A stretch of DNA of 64,000 nt from G963662605 sp963662605. GTDB lineage: Bacteria; Bacteroidota; Ignavibacteria; Ignavibacteriales; Ignavibacteriaceae. Positions within the stretch are counted from its first letter, which is position 1; the number at the start of each line of letters is the position of its first letter. A program made the translations under genes and the position numbers. The notes below the pieces were generated by a model. That model ran no database searches. It saw only the letters and a program-made list of their open reading frames with translations, and was not told where the DNA came from. Of the stretch, positions 29,178-38,786 are shown piece after piece. The stretch lies in NCBI GenBank assembly GCA_963662605.1, contig OY759785.1:2108001-2172000 (forward strand). Direction: 5' to 3'.

Positions 29178-30731
29178 ATGAAAATTTTTTTCAAAGCATT
29201 TTTGGTGCTGTTTTTCACCCTGCTCAGTGTACAGATTTTTGCAGGTGACGTTGTAAGCATCAAATCGGGTAACTGGAGTGATGTCGCAACATGGTCAACA
29301 AATACGGTACCGGGTGCAGGTGATAATGTTTATATTGCCGGCGGCACAACAGTGACCTACGATATGGATTCATCAACTGTTGCTAATTTGTTCGTCGGTT
29401 CAGATACTTCTACAACCGGCTCATGGAGGACATCGAATACAAAAGCAACTATTCTGAATGTAACCGGAAATATTAAAATATTTGCGAATATGTCATTTTA
29501 CACTCAGTCAAGTACAACCTTGTTCTCCATACACAAGATATATCTGCAGGGTAACATCGAGAATAATGGTATCAAATTTGATATGAGAAACGGTTCAGCT
29601 GCACCTTCCTGCCTTAATGTCATCAACTTTATTTTTTACGGATCAGCCAACAGTACGGTTAAGATGGGTACATACGGAACAACCAATAATGAATTCAATG
29701 GTGTGACCATTAACAAAACAAATGGTGCAAGAATTGTATTGCTTAGTGACATGGTTTGTGCTCAAAGTTCATCATCATATCCGACGCAAAACCCAGCTGT
29801 TCATTTTACCGAAGGTTTGATTCAGACAAATGCAAACGTGTTTTATCATTTATCCACAACTTCTGCTGATATGGATACCGGAAAAGCTAATAGCTATGTA
29901 TTAGGTAACTTAGGCCGTGCAATGGGTGCCTCAAGTGGTAAAACAAATGCTTTTGCCGTGGGTGACGAAGCCGGATATCGTCCGCTTTATATGAAATCAT
30001 CAACTGCAGGTGTTGCCACCGGGCAAGCTACGATTGTGTCATGTATTTCAGGGAACGCAAATACCGGTTCGAGCACATTTCCTGATGGCTTCATTGATAA
30101 AGTTTCAGAAGTAAGATACTATAAAGCTGTTTACACATACTTGATTAATACTCCTCCGGATACTATGGGTTTTGACAGTTTCCGACCTTCCTACATGGCC
30201 GGTGATGGAGTTGGTGATGGTAATCATGACCTTCGTACTGCATATTCGGTTGATGACAGAGCTACATGGCTCACACTGCATGACAATTATCCCGACCTTA
30301 CAGTCCTGCAGAGTTATCCTAAGTATTTAATGAGCGATACAATGGCTACATCCGTCATCTTGAGAAAAGGTGTCAATAGCGTATATATTGCTTTAGCAAG
30401 ATTGACCGGAACGACAACTAATAGTTTATCATCTACTGTTGATGTAAAATTGGATGTTCCGAAATCAAAAACCTTCCTCATGGAACAGAACTATCCGAAT
30501 CCATTTAACCCGTCAACAACAATCCGTTATAGTATTCCTGAAAATTCATTTGTGACCCTGAAAGTCTATAATGCTTTAGGAAAAGAAGTTTCGGTTTTAG
30601 CTAATGAGTATAAGTCTGCCGGATATTATCAGGCATCATTTAACGCAAGCGAACTTTCCAGCGGAATTTACTTCTATACATTGAACACAGGTAAATTCAC
30701 TGAAACACGCAAAATGATCTTAATGAAGTAA
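29178..30731 (+). CDS. G8-like secreted protein with T9SS domain
   Basis: A 517-residue surface protein. Signal peptide 1-22 (ends IFAGD). The N-terminal region has a G8-like beta motif (SIKSGNWSDVATWSTNTVPG, then AGDNVYIAGGTTVTYD) leading into a beta-solenoid-like stretch. The C-terminus is a full T9SS sorting domain (QNYPNPFNPSTTI, GIYFYTLNTG). AGGAGG lies just upstream of the ATG. The WSD/ATW...PGAGD pattern recurs in the giants at 5470 and 51507. Glycan binding is inference. It is the last gene of the receptor operon; a T-less hairpin follows. Confidence 0.75.
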   Translation: MKIFFKAFLVLFFTLLSVQIFAGDVVSIKSGNWSDVATWSTNTVPGAGDNVYIAGGTTVTYDMDSSTVANLFVGSDTSTTGSWRTSNTKATILNVTGNIKIFANMSFYTQSSTTLFSIHKIYLQGNIENNGIKFDMRNGSAAPSCLNVINFIFYGSANSTVKMGTYGTTNNEFNGVTINKTNGARIVLLSDMVCAQSSSSYPTQNPAVHFTEGLIQTNANVFYHLSTTSADMDTGKANSYVLGNLGRAMGASSGKTNAFAVGDEAGYRPLYMKSSTAGVATGQATIVSCISGNANTGSSTFPDGFIDKVSEVRYYKAVYTYLINTPPDTMGFDSFRPSYMAGDGVGDGNHDLRTAYSVDDRATWLTLHDNYPDLTVLQSYPKYLMSDTMATSVILRKGVNSVYIALARLTGTTTNSLSSTVDVKLDVPKSKTFLMEQNYPNPFNPSTTIRYSIPENSFVTLKVYNALGKEVSVLANEYKSAGYYQASFNASELSSGIYFYTLNTGKFTETRKMILMK

Positions 30732-30800
30732 TAATTCATTTGTTGTTCTTTTTAAGAATATTTCATCGTCGTCTTGGCTGGTGATTGATGAAAGCACAAT

Positions 30801-30826
30801 GCTGCAGGGTTGAAAAATCCTGCAGC
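30801..30826 (+). terminator. Hairpin without T run after the receptor operon
   Basis: A 10-bp stem (GCTGCAGGGT with ATCCTGCAGC, one G-T pair) and a 6-base loop lie 70 bases after the stop. No poly-T follows, so it may be a weak terminator or an mRNA-stabilising hairpin that separates expression of the receptor genes from the lyase genes. Confidence 0.45.
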
Positions 30827-30908
30827 TATTATTAATACGAGACAATTTCCACTGTCTTGAAAATTGAAATTTATTTGTATTGCCAACCTTAGATTTAAAG
30901 AAAGTTAT

Positions 30909-32117
30909 ATGAGTTTCCGTAATTCCAACTTCGTAATTTTATTTTCAGTTTTGATCCTTTCAGGCTTTATTTCTGCAAAAGCTCCTCAAGGCAGATTTGT
31001 GCTGGTAAACGGAGAAAAATTGAAAAAAGCCCGCGAGTTATATGCTGCTGGAGATTATAAGAAGAATCCGGTTCTGAAAAAATTGGTTAAGGATTCCGAA
31101 AAGTCACTTAAGACAGACTTGGTTACTATCTTAGATAAAAAGGATGCAGGACCAAGCGGGAACAAACATGACTATTATTCATTAGCGAATTACTATTGGC
31201 CAAATCCTAATACACCTGACGGGCTGCCATATATCAAGAAAGATGGAGAAGTCAATCCGGAGATTTATGAATCCGGGGATAAGGATGTATTTCCGAAAAT
31301 GCTCAAGACGACATTTAATATAGGAGTCGGATTTTATATTACCGGCAATAAGGAATATGCCGAACAAGGTATAAAATGGTTGAAGACCTGGTTTGTTGAT
31401 ACCGCAACAATGATGAATCCTAATTTCGAATATTCTCAAATCATCAGAGGCAGCAAAAAGAAGAATTATTCGGGCATTATTGATGCTTGTGAAATTCCAA
31501 AGGTTTTGGACGCGATTGCAATGCTGTCGGGTTCTGAGTTGATGACAGATGAAATGGATAAAAACCTTAAAAAATGGTTTGAATCGTATTTGGATTGGCT
31601 CATGAACAGTGAAAATGGTAAGAGAGAGAGTAAATCAGAAAATAATCATGGTACCTGGTACGATCAGGGCGTTGCTGCAGTAGCATATTATGTCGGCAAG
31701 GATGACCTCGTAAAGAAATATTGTGAAAATGTCAAAACGAAAAGAATTCCTGAACAAATTGAAACAGACGGCTCTCAGCCTAAAGAATTAGCACGTACAA
31801 GATCATTACATTACTCATGTTATAATCTGGAAGCAATGGCGAAATTAGCAAGAATCGGCGACCGTGTAAAAGTTGATATTTGGGATTATACTACCCCTGA
31901 CGGAAGAAGCATTAAAAAGGCACTGGATTATATTCTGCCGTTTATCAGCGGGGAAAATCAGTGGGAGAACAAGCAGATCACTGATTTTAAAGTCAAAACT
32001 TTTTTTGACCTGTTTGTCATGGCTTCTGACGCGTACCATACTGATGTTTATACAAATGCAGCGTTAAAAAACCTGGGGAATGACAGTTCAACCATGTCCG
32101 AATCAATTTTATACTAA
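30909..32117 (+). CDS. Alginate lyase family protein (PF05426), paralogue 1
   Basis: A 402-residue exported (alpha/alpha)-toroid lyase. Signal peptide 1-24 (ends ISAKA). Motifs: KHDYYSLANYYWPNP with PYIKKDGEVNPE (substrate tunnel), then SENNHGTWYD with N246-H247, and ELARTRSLHYSCYN with R296 and Y302. Aligned by eye to PL5 alginate lyases, these are the catalytic Asn-His, Arg and Tyr. The ATG at 30909 is preferred to an upstream ATG at 30864 because it starts the signal peptide. Two more paralogues lie at 34034 and 55046. Whether the polymer is alginate, glucuronan or another uronan is not decided by the sequence. Confidence 0.85.
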   Translation: MSFRNSNFVILFSVLILSGFISAKAPQGRFVLVNGEKLKKARELYAAGDYKKNPVLKKLVKDSEKSLKTDLVTILDKKDAGPSGNKHDYYSLANYYWPNPNTPDGLPYIKKDGEVNPEIYESGDKDVFPKMLKTTFNIGVGFYITGNKEYAEQGIKWLKTWFVDTATMMNPNFEYSQIIRGSKKKNYSGIIDACEIPKVLDAIAMLSGSELMTDEMDKNLKKWFESYLDWLMNSENGKRESKSENNHGTWYDQGVAAVAYYVGKDDLVKKYCENVKTKRIPEQIETDGSQPKELARTRSLHYSCYNLEAMAKLARIGDRVKVDIWDYTTPDGRSIKKALDYILPFISGENQWENKQITDFKVKTFFDLFVMASDAYHTDVYTNAALKNLGNDSSTMSESILY

Positions 32118-32138
32118 CACTTCTGAATATTGAACGGC

Positions 32139-34010
32139 ATGGCACATAAAACAAAATCTTACATAATACTGTTTGTTTTTTTAAGTACTCTCGGAGTATA
32201 TGCCCAGACATGGCAATCTTCCAGAGTGTATTATGAAAACAACAAATTAAAGTATGTTGCCGATACCGAACAAAATGTTATCCCGGATTTTAGTTATGCA
32301 GGCTACAAGAAAGCTGAAGCTCCTATACCGATAGTTCCAATCGTTAAAACCATTTACCCGGTTTCAGGAGATAACACGCTAAACATACAAAATGCAATTG
32401 ATGAGTTGGGTGCTTTAACTACCGGTGCAGATGGATTTATCGGCACTCTATATCTGGCTCCCGGTATTTACAATGTTTGGGGTTCTATTTATCTGAAGTA
32501 TTCAGGAATTGTTTTGCGCGGAGCAGGCAATGCAGAGGATTCTCTGACAAATACCATCATTTACGGTCGAGGCGACAGCACTCATCAGAGAAATCTGATC
32601 ATTGCAGGTGGCAATAAAAACTCTTTATGGAAAGATTCGGTTTCCGGCACGAAGACAAATATCACCACCCAATTTATACCAACAGGTTCAAGAGTCTTTC
32701 AAGTAGAGTCAGCCGCAAGATATGCTGTAGGCGATAATATTATTATATATCATCCCTGCACGGATGCCTGGCTGCAAGCTGTTAATTACGGTAGCTCGCA
32801 TGATACCATATCATGGGAAGTTGGCGAACATCCGATTGTATACAACAGACGAATTATGGCGATTACCGGCAATCAGATTACCATTGATGCTCCGGTATTT
32901 AATCCGCTGAACAGAGCGCTTTCGCAAGCATATATTTATAAATACGGACGGGCTAATCTCAAAACAAATATCGGTATTGAAAATATACGAGTTGATATTG
33001 AAACGTTAGGCGGTGAAGACGAAAATCATATCTGGAGTGCTATCGAGTTGGATCAGGTTGAAGATGCCTGGGTGAGAAATTGTACCATGCTGCATTTCGG
33101 TCAATCAGGAGTGATTACCTGTACTGCAACAAGAGTAACGGTTGATAACTGTTCGGCTCTTGATCCGGTCAGCATAATAACCGGAGAGCGCCGCTATAAT
33201 TTCAACACATATGCTGCTTCACAGTTGATTTTATTTTCAAATTGCACTGCCACAAACGGCAGACATCATTACATATCTAATGGTCACTCGTTAGCTTCAG
33301 GTAACGTTATTTACAACTGTAAGTCAATAGGCATTTATAACGCGAGCGAAGGACATAGACGGTGGAGTCAGGGCTTTCTATTTGATAATTTAGTTGATAC
33401 AAATCCAAACACGACCTCATACATTCTGGGATTATACAATCGTGGAAGTTACGGCACAGCTCATGGATGGGCAATCACAAACTCAGTTGCATGGAATGTC
33501 CGGGCAGGCAGTCGTGACATCATTATTCAAAAACCACCGACAGGGCAAAATTACGCGATTGGATGTTTTGGGCGTAAGGTCTCAGGAACCACACCACCTG
33601 CACCTTTTCAGGAAACGGCCGGTTTTATTGAAGGTACAAATAAAGACAGTTTGAATCCGCACTCTCTTTACATTGCGCAGCTTCAGGAAAGATTAGGCAT
33701 AACATGTGCAGCCGATGTTACTACTAATCTAACAAAGGCAAAAAATTTAAAAGTCGCAGGTGCATATCCGAATCCCTTTAATCCGTTAACTTCAATAGAA
33801 TTTGAATTGGGAGCTCGTGAAACGGTAAAAGTGATCATTTACGATTCGCTCGGTAAAGAGATTCAGACTCTATGCAACGAGCAGAAGAATGCAGGTATAA
33901 CTAAAATACAATGGAATCCGGCTGCTCTCAGTTTACCAAGCGGAATTTACTTCTGCCGGATTTCAGCCGGGTTATCTGTGGATATACTGAAGCTAATCTA
34001 TCTTAAATAA
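32139..34010 (+). CDS. Secreted right-handed beta-helix protein with T9SS domain
   Basis: About 623 residues. Signal peptide 1-22 (ends GVYAQ). The middle (about 60-540) is a parallel beta-helix of the pectate-lyase/pectinesterase type: LYLAPGIYNVWGSIYLKYSG, IENIRVDIETLGG, VTVDNCSALDP, and EGHRRWSQGFLFDN. A shortened T9SS domain (AYPNPFNPLTSI) ends it. It lies between two PF05426 lyases with gaps of 21 and 23 bases, so it is surely part of the same operon. Polysaccharide lyase or hydrolase activity is likely by fold and context, but I see no assignable catalytic residues. TTG 32130 is an alternative start. Confidence 0.78.
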   Translation: MAHKTKSYIILFVFLSTLGVYAQTWQSSRVYYENNKLKYVADTEQNVIPDFSYAGYKKAEAPIPIVPIVKTIYPVSGDNTLNIQNAIDELGALTTGADGFIGTLYLAPGIYNVWGSIYLKYSGIVLRGAGNAEDSLTNTIIYGRGDSTHQRNLIIAGGNKNSLWKDSVSGTKTNITTQFIPTGSRVFQVESAARYAVGDNIIIYHPCTDAWLQAVNYGSSHDTISWEVGEHPIVYNRRIMAITGNQITIDAPVFNPLNRALSQAYIYKYGRANLKTNIGIENIRVDIETLGGEDENHIWSAIELDQVEDAWVRNCTMLHFGQSGVITCTATRVTVDNCSALDPVSIITGERRYNFNTYAASQLILFSNCTATNGRHHYISNGHSLASGNVIYNCKSIGIYNASEGHRRWSQGFLFDNLVDTNPNTTSYILGLYNRGSYGTAHGWAITNSVAWNVRAGSRDIIIQKPPTGQNYAIGCFGRKVSGTTPPAPFQETAGFIEGTNKDSLNPHSLYIAQLQERLGITCAADVTTNLTKAKNLKVAGAYPNPFNPLTSIEFELGARETVKVIIYDSLGKEIQTLCNEQKNAGITKIQWNPAALSLPSGIYFCRISAGLSVDILKLIYLK

Positions 34011-34033
34011 TCTTGAATGTCAAGCATCAGACT

Positions 34034-35191
34034 ATGAGAAAAATACATATCCTACTCTTGATTTGCATAGCCGCTTTAACTGTTTTCGGACAGCAGCGAT
34101 TGGACATACATGCGATTGAACGCGGCAGGGTACTGAAAGCCGCCGACAAATATTTGGCTGATACTCCGGTAACGGTTACTGCATTTCATTCCGATAGAAG
34201 CAGCGGTGGGTTACACGACTATTTTTCAGAGGGAGATTACTGGTGGCCTGATCCGAAAAATCCTTCCGGTCCATATATTCAAAATGATGGTCTTTCAAAT
34301 CCCGACAATTTTAATGCCCATAGACAAGCGTTAATTCAATTCAGTGTTAAAACCGCTGCACTAACAGCTGCATACAAAATAACCCATGATAAAAAATATG
34401 CAGAAGCTGCTATTAAACAGATTAATGCCTGGTTTGTTGATGAAGCTACCATGATGGCACCGCATTTATTATACGCACAGGCTGTAAAAGGAAAAGCAAA
34501 GGGCAGGGGTGTCGGCATCATTGATACTATACATCTCATTGAGGTTGCCAGGTCGGTAGAAATCTTGGAATTAATGGGTGCATTGTCTCACGGCGATGCA
34601 GATAAAATTAAAAACTGGTTCCGCAATTATGTTCATTGGATGATGACGCATCCGAATGGCAAAGAGGAGATGAACGCCAAAAATAACCACGGCACTTGCT
34701 TTACCATGCAGCTATCTGAATTTGCAAAACTAATTGGCGATGACTCATTACTGACGTTCGCAAAGGAAAGATTCAAGAGTGTTTTGCTGCCTAATCAAAT
34801 GGCTGCCGATGGAAGTTTCCCACTTGAATTAAAGCGCACTAAACCGTATAGCTACTCGTTATTTAATCTTGACGCCATGTGTATGATAGCACAAATTCTG
34901 AGCGATGATAAAACCAATCTTTGGGAGTATCAGATGCCGGACGGCAGAAATCTCCATAAAGCAATTGATTATATGTATCCATTTATCAAAGATAAGTCTT
35001 CGTGGAAAATGCCGCCGGATGTTATGTATTTCAAAGATTTTCCTGTGCGTCAGGTAAGTTTGCTTTTCGGCGGGTTTATCTATAAAGAAGATAAGTATCT
35101 CGAATTGTGGAAGTCGTTAGATGCGGATTCCCCAGTTGAAGAAGTGATCAGAAATTTTCCTATCCGTCAGCCGATACTATGGCTTAATTAA
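34034..35191 (+). CDS. Alginate lyase family protein (PF05426), paralogue 2
   Basis: A 385-residue exported lyase of the same family as the genes at 30909 and 55046. Signal peptide 1-19 (ends TVFGQQ). Motifs: GLHDYFSEGDYWWPDPKNP, KNNHGTCF with N218-H219, and ELKRTKPYSYSLFN with R268 and Y274 at the catalytic Arg and Tyr positions. The ATG at 34034 is chosen because the signal peptide starts there; the frame is open to a TTG at 34013. It is the most diverged of the three paralogues (Cys-Phe in place of Trp-Tyr after the NHGT motif), which suggests a different linkage or chain-end preference. Confidence 0.83.
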   Translation: MRKIHILLLICIAALTVFGQQRLDIHAIERGRVLKAADKYLADTPVTVTAFHSDRSSGGLHDYFSEGDYWWPDPKNPSGPYIQNDGLSNPDNFNAHRQALIQFSVKTAALTAAYKITHDKKYAEAAIKQINAWFVDEATMMAPHLLYAQAVKGKAKGRGVGIIDTIHLIEVARSVEILELMGALSHGDADKIKNWFRNYVHWMMTHPNGKEEMNAKNNHGTCFTMQLSEFAKLIGDDSLLTFAKERFKSVLLPNQMAADGSFPLELKRTKPYSYSLFNLDAMCMIAQILSDDKTNLWEYQMPDGRNLHKAIDYMYPFIKDKSSWKMPPDVMYFKDFPVRQVSLLFGGFIYKEDKYLELWKSLDADSPVEEVIRNFPIRQPILWLN

Positions 35192-35223
35192 TTGTCAATC
35201 TATACAATATTGAACTCTACGAT

Positions 35224-38200
35224 ATGCGATATAAAATTTTCTTATGTGTACTGTTTACTGTTTTCTTCTCAATGGCATTCACGCAAGCGGCTGATAGCAG
35301 TTTCATAAGTTCTGTAGTAAAACAGTTAAAATATAAAGATGATGTCCTGCATGGAAGATTTCCACAATACACTCAGCAGGGAGAATGGAAATTCTCAAAA
35401 TCAACTTCTTGGCTGATTGGATTTACCGGTGGTGAATTATGGAATTTATATGAGCTTACCAAGGACCCGGATTTAAAAACTCGAGCGATCAGGCACGCTG
35501 ACAGCCTTATTCAATACGCAGAACTTGACAATACGCACGATTTAGGTTTTATTTTTCTGCCTTCAGTAGTAAAGGCATATCAGGAAACCGGCGATGTGAA
35601 ATATCGCGATGCTGCTGTCCGGGCAGCAAGAATGCTGGCAAAGCGCTTTAATGATAAGGGTAATTATATCCGGGCGTGGGGAGCCTTAGGTTCAAAAGAT
35701 CGTGATAGCTTAATGATTATTGATACCATGCTTAATATTGAGCTTTTGTTTTGGGCTGCTCAGGTAACCGGCGATTATTCACTTTATGATATTGCCTACA
35801 AGCATGCTTTAACCTGCATGAAAGAACATGTGCGACTCGACTTTACTTCATATCATGTTGTCCGGTTTGATCCACAAAGTGGTAAAGTTGTTCAAAAACG
35901 GACACATCAGGGGGCTTTTGATGAATCTACTTGGGCAAGAGGACAATCATGGGGAGTTTATGGGTTCGCATTAGCTTATAAATATACCGGCGACGAGAGA
36001 TTTTTGTACACATCGAAGAAAATGGCAGATGTTTTTCTCTCGAAGCTTCCAAAAGATATGGTTCCATACTGGGATTTAGAACTGGCTGGTGATGCAGTTG
36101 TAAGAGATGCATCAGCAGCTTGTATTGCTGCTTGCGGCATGGAATTACTATCACATATATTACCATCCAAAGAAGAGGCGCTTAAATACAAAGAAGCTTT
36201 TGTGCAAATTGCAGAATCCGTAAATAAGAATTATACGTTTTTAAGTTCCAAGAGAAAAATCGAGCAAGGACTTCTCATTCATACCGTATATAACTACGCC
36301 AAAGAGTGGGGAATTGATGAATCATTCCCTTGTGGTGATTATTATTTTTCAGAAGTTCTTAAAAAGTATACCGATTTACAAAAGAAGACCTATTGCATTC
36401 AAAATTCTGAAACGCGACAAGAATACAAAATCAATGACGATTGGGGTTATCTCGAAAATGATTCGAAAGATTATCGCGACGCTTTAAAAAGTTCTGACGG
36501 ATGGAAGAATATTACACTCCCGCATACATGGAACACAACCGATATTTACGATTTGGTGCCGGGGTACAGAAGAGATGCGAGCTGGTACAAAAAAGAATTG
36601 TTCATTCCTAAAATAGATGCTCAAATGCAGTATTTGCTGTCATTTGAAGCGGTTAATATTAAAGGTGAGGTATATGTCAACGGTCAGTTTGCCGGTGGAC
36701 ATGTCGGTGGTTATATCGGCTTTGATATTGATGTCACGCCTTTCATTAAGTACGGAGCTGTTAACGAAATTTTGGTGCGCGCTGATAATTCAGTTGATAT
36801 AAATGTTATTCCATCTCAGAAGGCGGATTTTAGCATTATGGGCGGTATTCCACGCAATGTGTGGCTGAAAGTTCTGCCTATGTCTCATTTGTCGAGTTTC
36901 CATATTACAACTCCGCAGGTGAGTAAAGAAACAGCGAAGACAAATCTTTCGGTATGTATTGCGAATAATACAGCAATTAAAGATGAATATACGATATTGG
37001 CACAGGTATGCTCGCCCAAAGGTGATGTTGTTGCAGAGAAAAAAGTAAAACAAAGCATCTCTTCAGGTTTAGACACAATCACGATTTCATTGCCGGATAT
37101 TAAACGGCCTGCATTGTGGTCACCTGATCAGCCGAATTTATATACGGTTAATGTCACCTTAAAGAACAAGCAAAAAACAATTGACAAAATCAGCGACAAA
37201 TTCGGTTATCGTTGGTACGAGTTTAAAGAAAAAGGTCCATTCTATCTCAATGGCGAAAGATTACTGCTACGTGGTACGCATCGTCACGAGGAATTAAGCG
37301 GGTATGGGAATGCAATTCCCGATTCTTTACATCGCAAAGAGATGCAGTTAATAAAATCTCTGGGTGCAAATTTTGTCCGTCTTGCTCACTATCCGCAAAG
37401 TCCGGAAGTATATAGGGCTTGTGATGAGCTGGGCATATTAGTTTGGGATGAAGTTGAATGGTGCCGCGGTGGAATGGGCGGTCAATTATGGCAGCAAAAC
37501 ACCACGCGTTTGTTGAAAGAACAAATCAATATGCACTTCAATCATCCGTCAATCATTTTATGGTCTATAGGTAATGAAAGTGATTGGCTGCCCGATTTCC
37601 CGGGTGGTGATAATTTTGACTCACTTAAAGCATTTGTGAAAGTGATGCACGATTTGGCAAAGAGTTTAGACCCATCAAGGCCGACAACCGCACGGAAATT
37701 TGAAGCAGCATCAAAGATTGTTGATGTGTATTCGCCATCAATCTGGCCCGGCTGGTATTCGACGGTCTATAAAGAATATGATAAGGTCATGGCTTCAAAT
37801 CACGAGAAATATCCGAGATTGTTTCACGCCGAATATGGCGGCGATAGTCATCCGGGACGGCATACGGATTCTCCTATTTCCGGAGAGGGAATTATTCCAG
37901 CTGATAACGGTGAGGAAAAAGCAAATCAATCAAAAGTTAAAAACATTGCGAATGATGGCGACTGGAGTGAAAGTTATATCGTCAACTTGTTTGACTGGTA
38001 TCTCAAATCATCGGAAACAAATCCGTGGTTGACCGGCAGCGCTCAATGGATATTCCGTGATTTCAGTACACCACTTCGTCCCGAGAACCCAATTCCTTAT
38101 ATGAATCAGAAGGGGCTTATTGATCAGGATGGTACGCCTAAAGATGCTTACTATGTATTTAAGAGCTATTGGACAACAAATCCGAAGTTCTGCTATGTTG

Positions 38201-38766
38201 AATCGCATTCATGGACCTATCGTACAGGAGCTAAAAATCAAAAACGGAACGTGAAGGTTTTTTCAAACTGTGACGAAGTTGAGCTATTCTTAAATGGTGT
38301 CAGTCAGGGCAAATTCAAAAAGGACATCAAGTCATTTCCTGCGTCCGGTTTACAATGGAGTGTTCAGTTTGCTGATGGGAAAAATACTCTGGTAGCAAAG
38401 GGATTTGACGGAGAAAAAGAGTCGGCTATAGATTCTGTTGAATTGACCTATACCACGCAAAAAGTTGATAAGGCGGAAGAAATCCAGTTTACTCAAAAAC
38501 GATTGAGCAATGGAAATTATTTAATCACTGCAACAGTGGTTGATACTAAGGGCAGACAATGTAGCGACTTTAACAGGGTTATGTATTTTGCGAACGTAGG
38601 TGCCGGAAAGATTGTCAATCCGGGCGGCTCTCCAACAACCAGTCAGGTGATTGAGGCTGCCAACGGTATCGCCAGAATTCAGATGAAAGTAGTGCCGCTT
38701 GAAAATAATACCATCGAGGTTCGCACGCAGGATTTAAAAGGATTTTATTATACAATTCAGCAATAA
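35224..38766 (+). CDS. GH88-GH2 fusion: unsaturated glucuronyl hydrolase plus beta-glycosidase
   Basis: An 1180-residue exported enzyme (signal peptide 1-22). Residues about 25-395 are GH88: HDLGF with D106 and IIDTMLNI with D167. Their 61-residue spacing equals that of the catalytic Asp pair (D88/D149) known in Bacillus unsaturated glucuronyl hydrolase. Residues about 405-1180 are GH2: a jelly-roll domain (LPHTWN, RRDASWYKK), an Ig-like domain, and a TIM barrel with acid/base E785 in SIGNESDW and nucleophile E870 in FHAEYGGD. Both active sites look intact. The fusion could remove the unsaturated uronate left by a lyase and then the next beta-linked sugar, which points to a substrate with neutral or uronate beta-residues besides alginate. 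Confidence 0.88.
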   Translation: MRYKIFLCVLFTVFFSMAFTQAADSSFISSVVKQLKYKDDVLHGRFPQYTQQGEWKFSKSTSWLIGFTGGELWNLYELTKDPDLKTRAIRHADSLIQYAELDNTHDLGFIFLPSVVKAYQETGDVKYRDAAVRAARMLAKRFNDKGNYIRAWGALGSKDRDSLMIIDTMLNIELLFWAAQVTGDYSLYDIAYKHALTCMKEHVRLDFTSYHVVRFDPQSGKVVQKRTHQGAFDESTWARGQSWGVYGFALAYKYTGDERFLYTSKKMADVFLSKLPKDMVPYWDLELAGDAVVRDASAACIAACGMELLSHILPSKEEALKYKEAFVQIAESVNKNYTFLSSKRKIEQGLLIHTVYNYAKEWGIDESFPCGDYYFSEVLKKYTDLQKKTYCIQNSETRQEYKINDDWGYLENDSKDYRDALKSSDGWKNITLPHTWNTTDIYDLVPGYRRDASWYKKELFIPKIDAQMQYLLSFEAVNIKGEVYVNGQFAGGHVGGYIGFDIDVTPFIKYGAVNEILVRADNSVDINVIPSQKADFSIMGGIPRNVWLKVLPMSHLSSFHITTPQVSKETAKTNLSVCIANNTAIKDEYTILAQVCSPKGDVVAEKKVKQSISSGLDTITISLPDIKRPALWSPDQPNLYTVNVTLKNKQKTIDKISDKFGYRWYEFKEKGPFYLNGERLLLRGTHRHEELSGYGNAIPDSLHRKEMQLIKSLGANFVRLAHYPQSPEVYRACDELGILVWDEVEWCRGGMGGQLWQQNTTRLLKEQINMHFNHPSIILWSIGNESDWLPDFPGGDNFDSLKAFVKVMHDLAKSLDPSRPTTARKFEAASKIVDVYSPSIWPGWYSTVYKEYDKVMASNHEKYPRLFHAEYGGDSHPGRHTDSPISGEGIIPADNGEEKANQSKVKNIANDGDWSESYIVNLFDWYLKSSETNPWLTGSAQWIFRDFSTPLRPENPIPYMNQKGLIDQDGTPKDAYYVFKSYWTTNPKFCYVESHSWTYRTGAKNQKRNVKVFSNCDEVELFLNGVSQGKFKKDIKSFPASGLQWSVQFADGKNTLVAKGFDGEKESAIDSVELTYTTQKVDKAEEIQFTQKRLSNGNYLITATVVDTKGRQCSDFNRVMYFANVGAGKIVNPGGSPTTSQVIEAANGIARIQMKVVPLENNTIEVRTQDLKGFYYTIQQ

Positions 38767-38786
38767 TTTTATTTCGGAGTAAGAAA

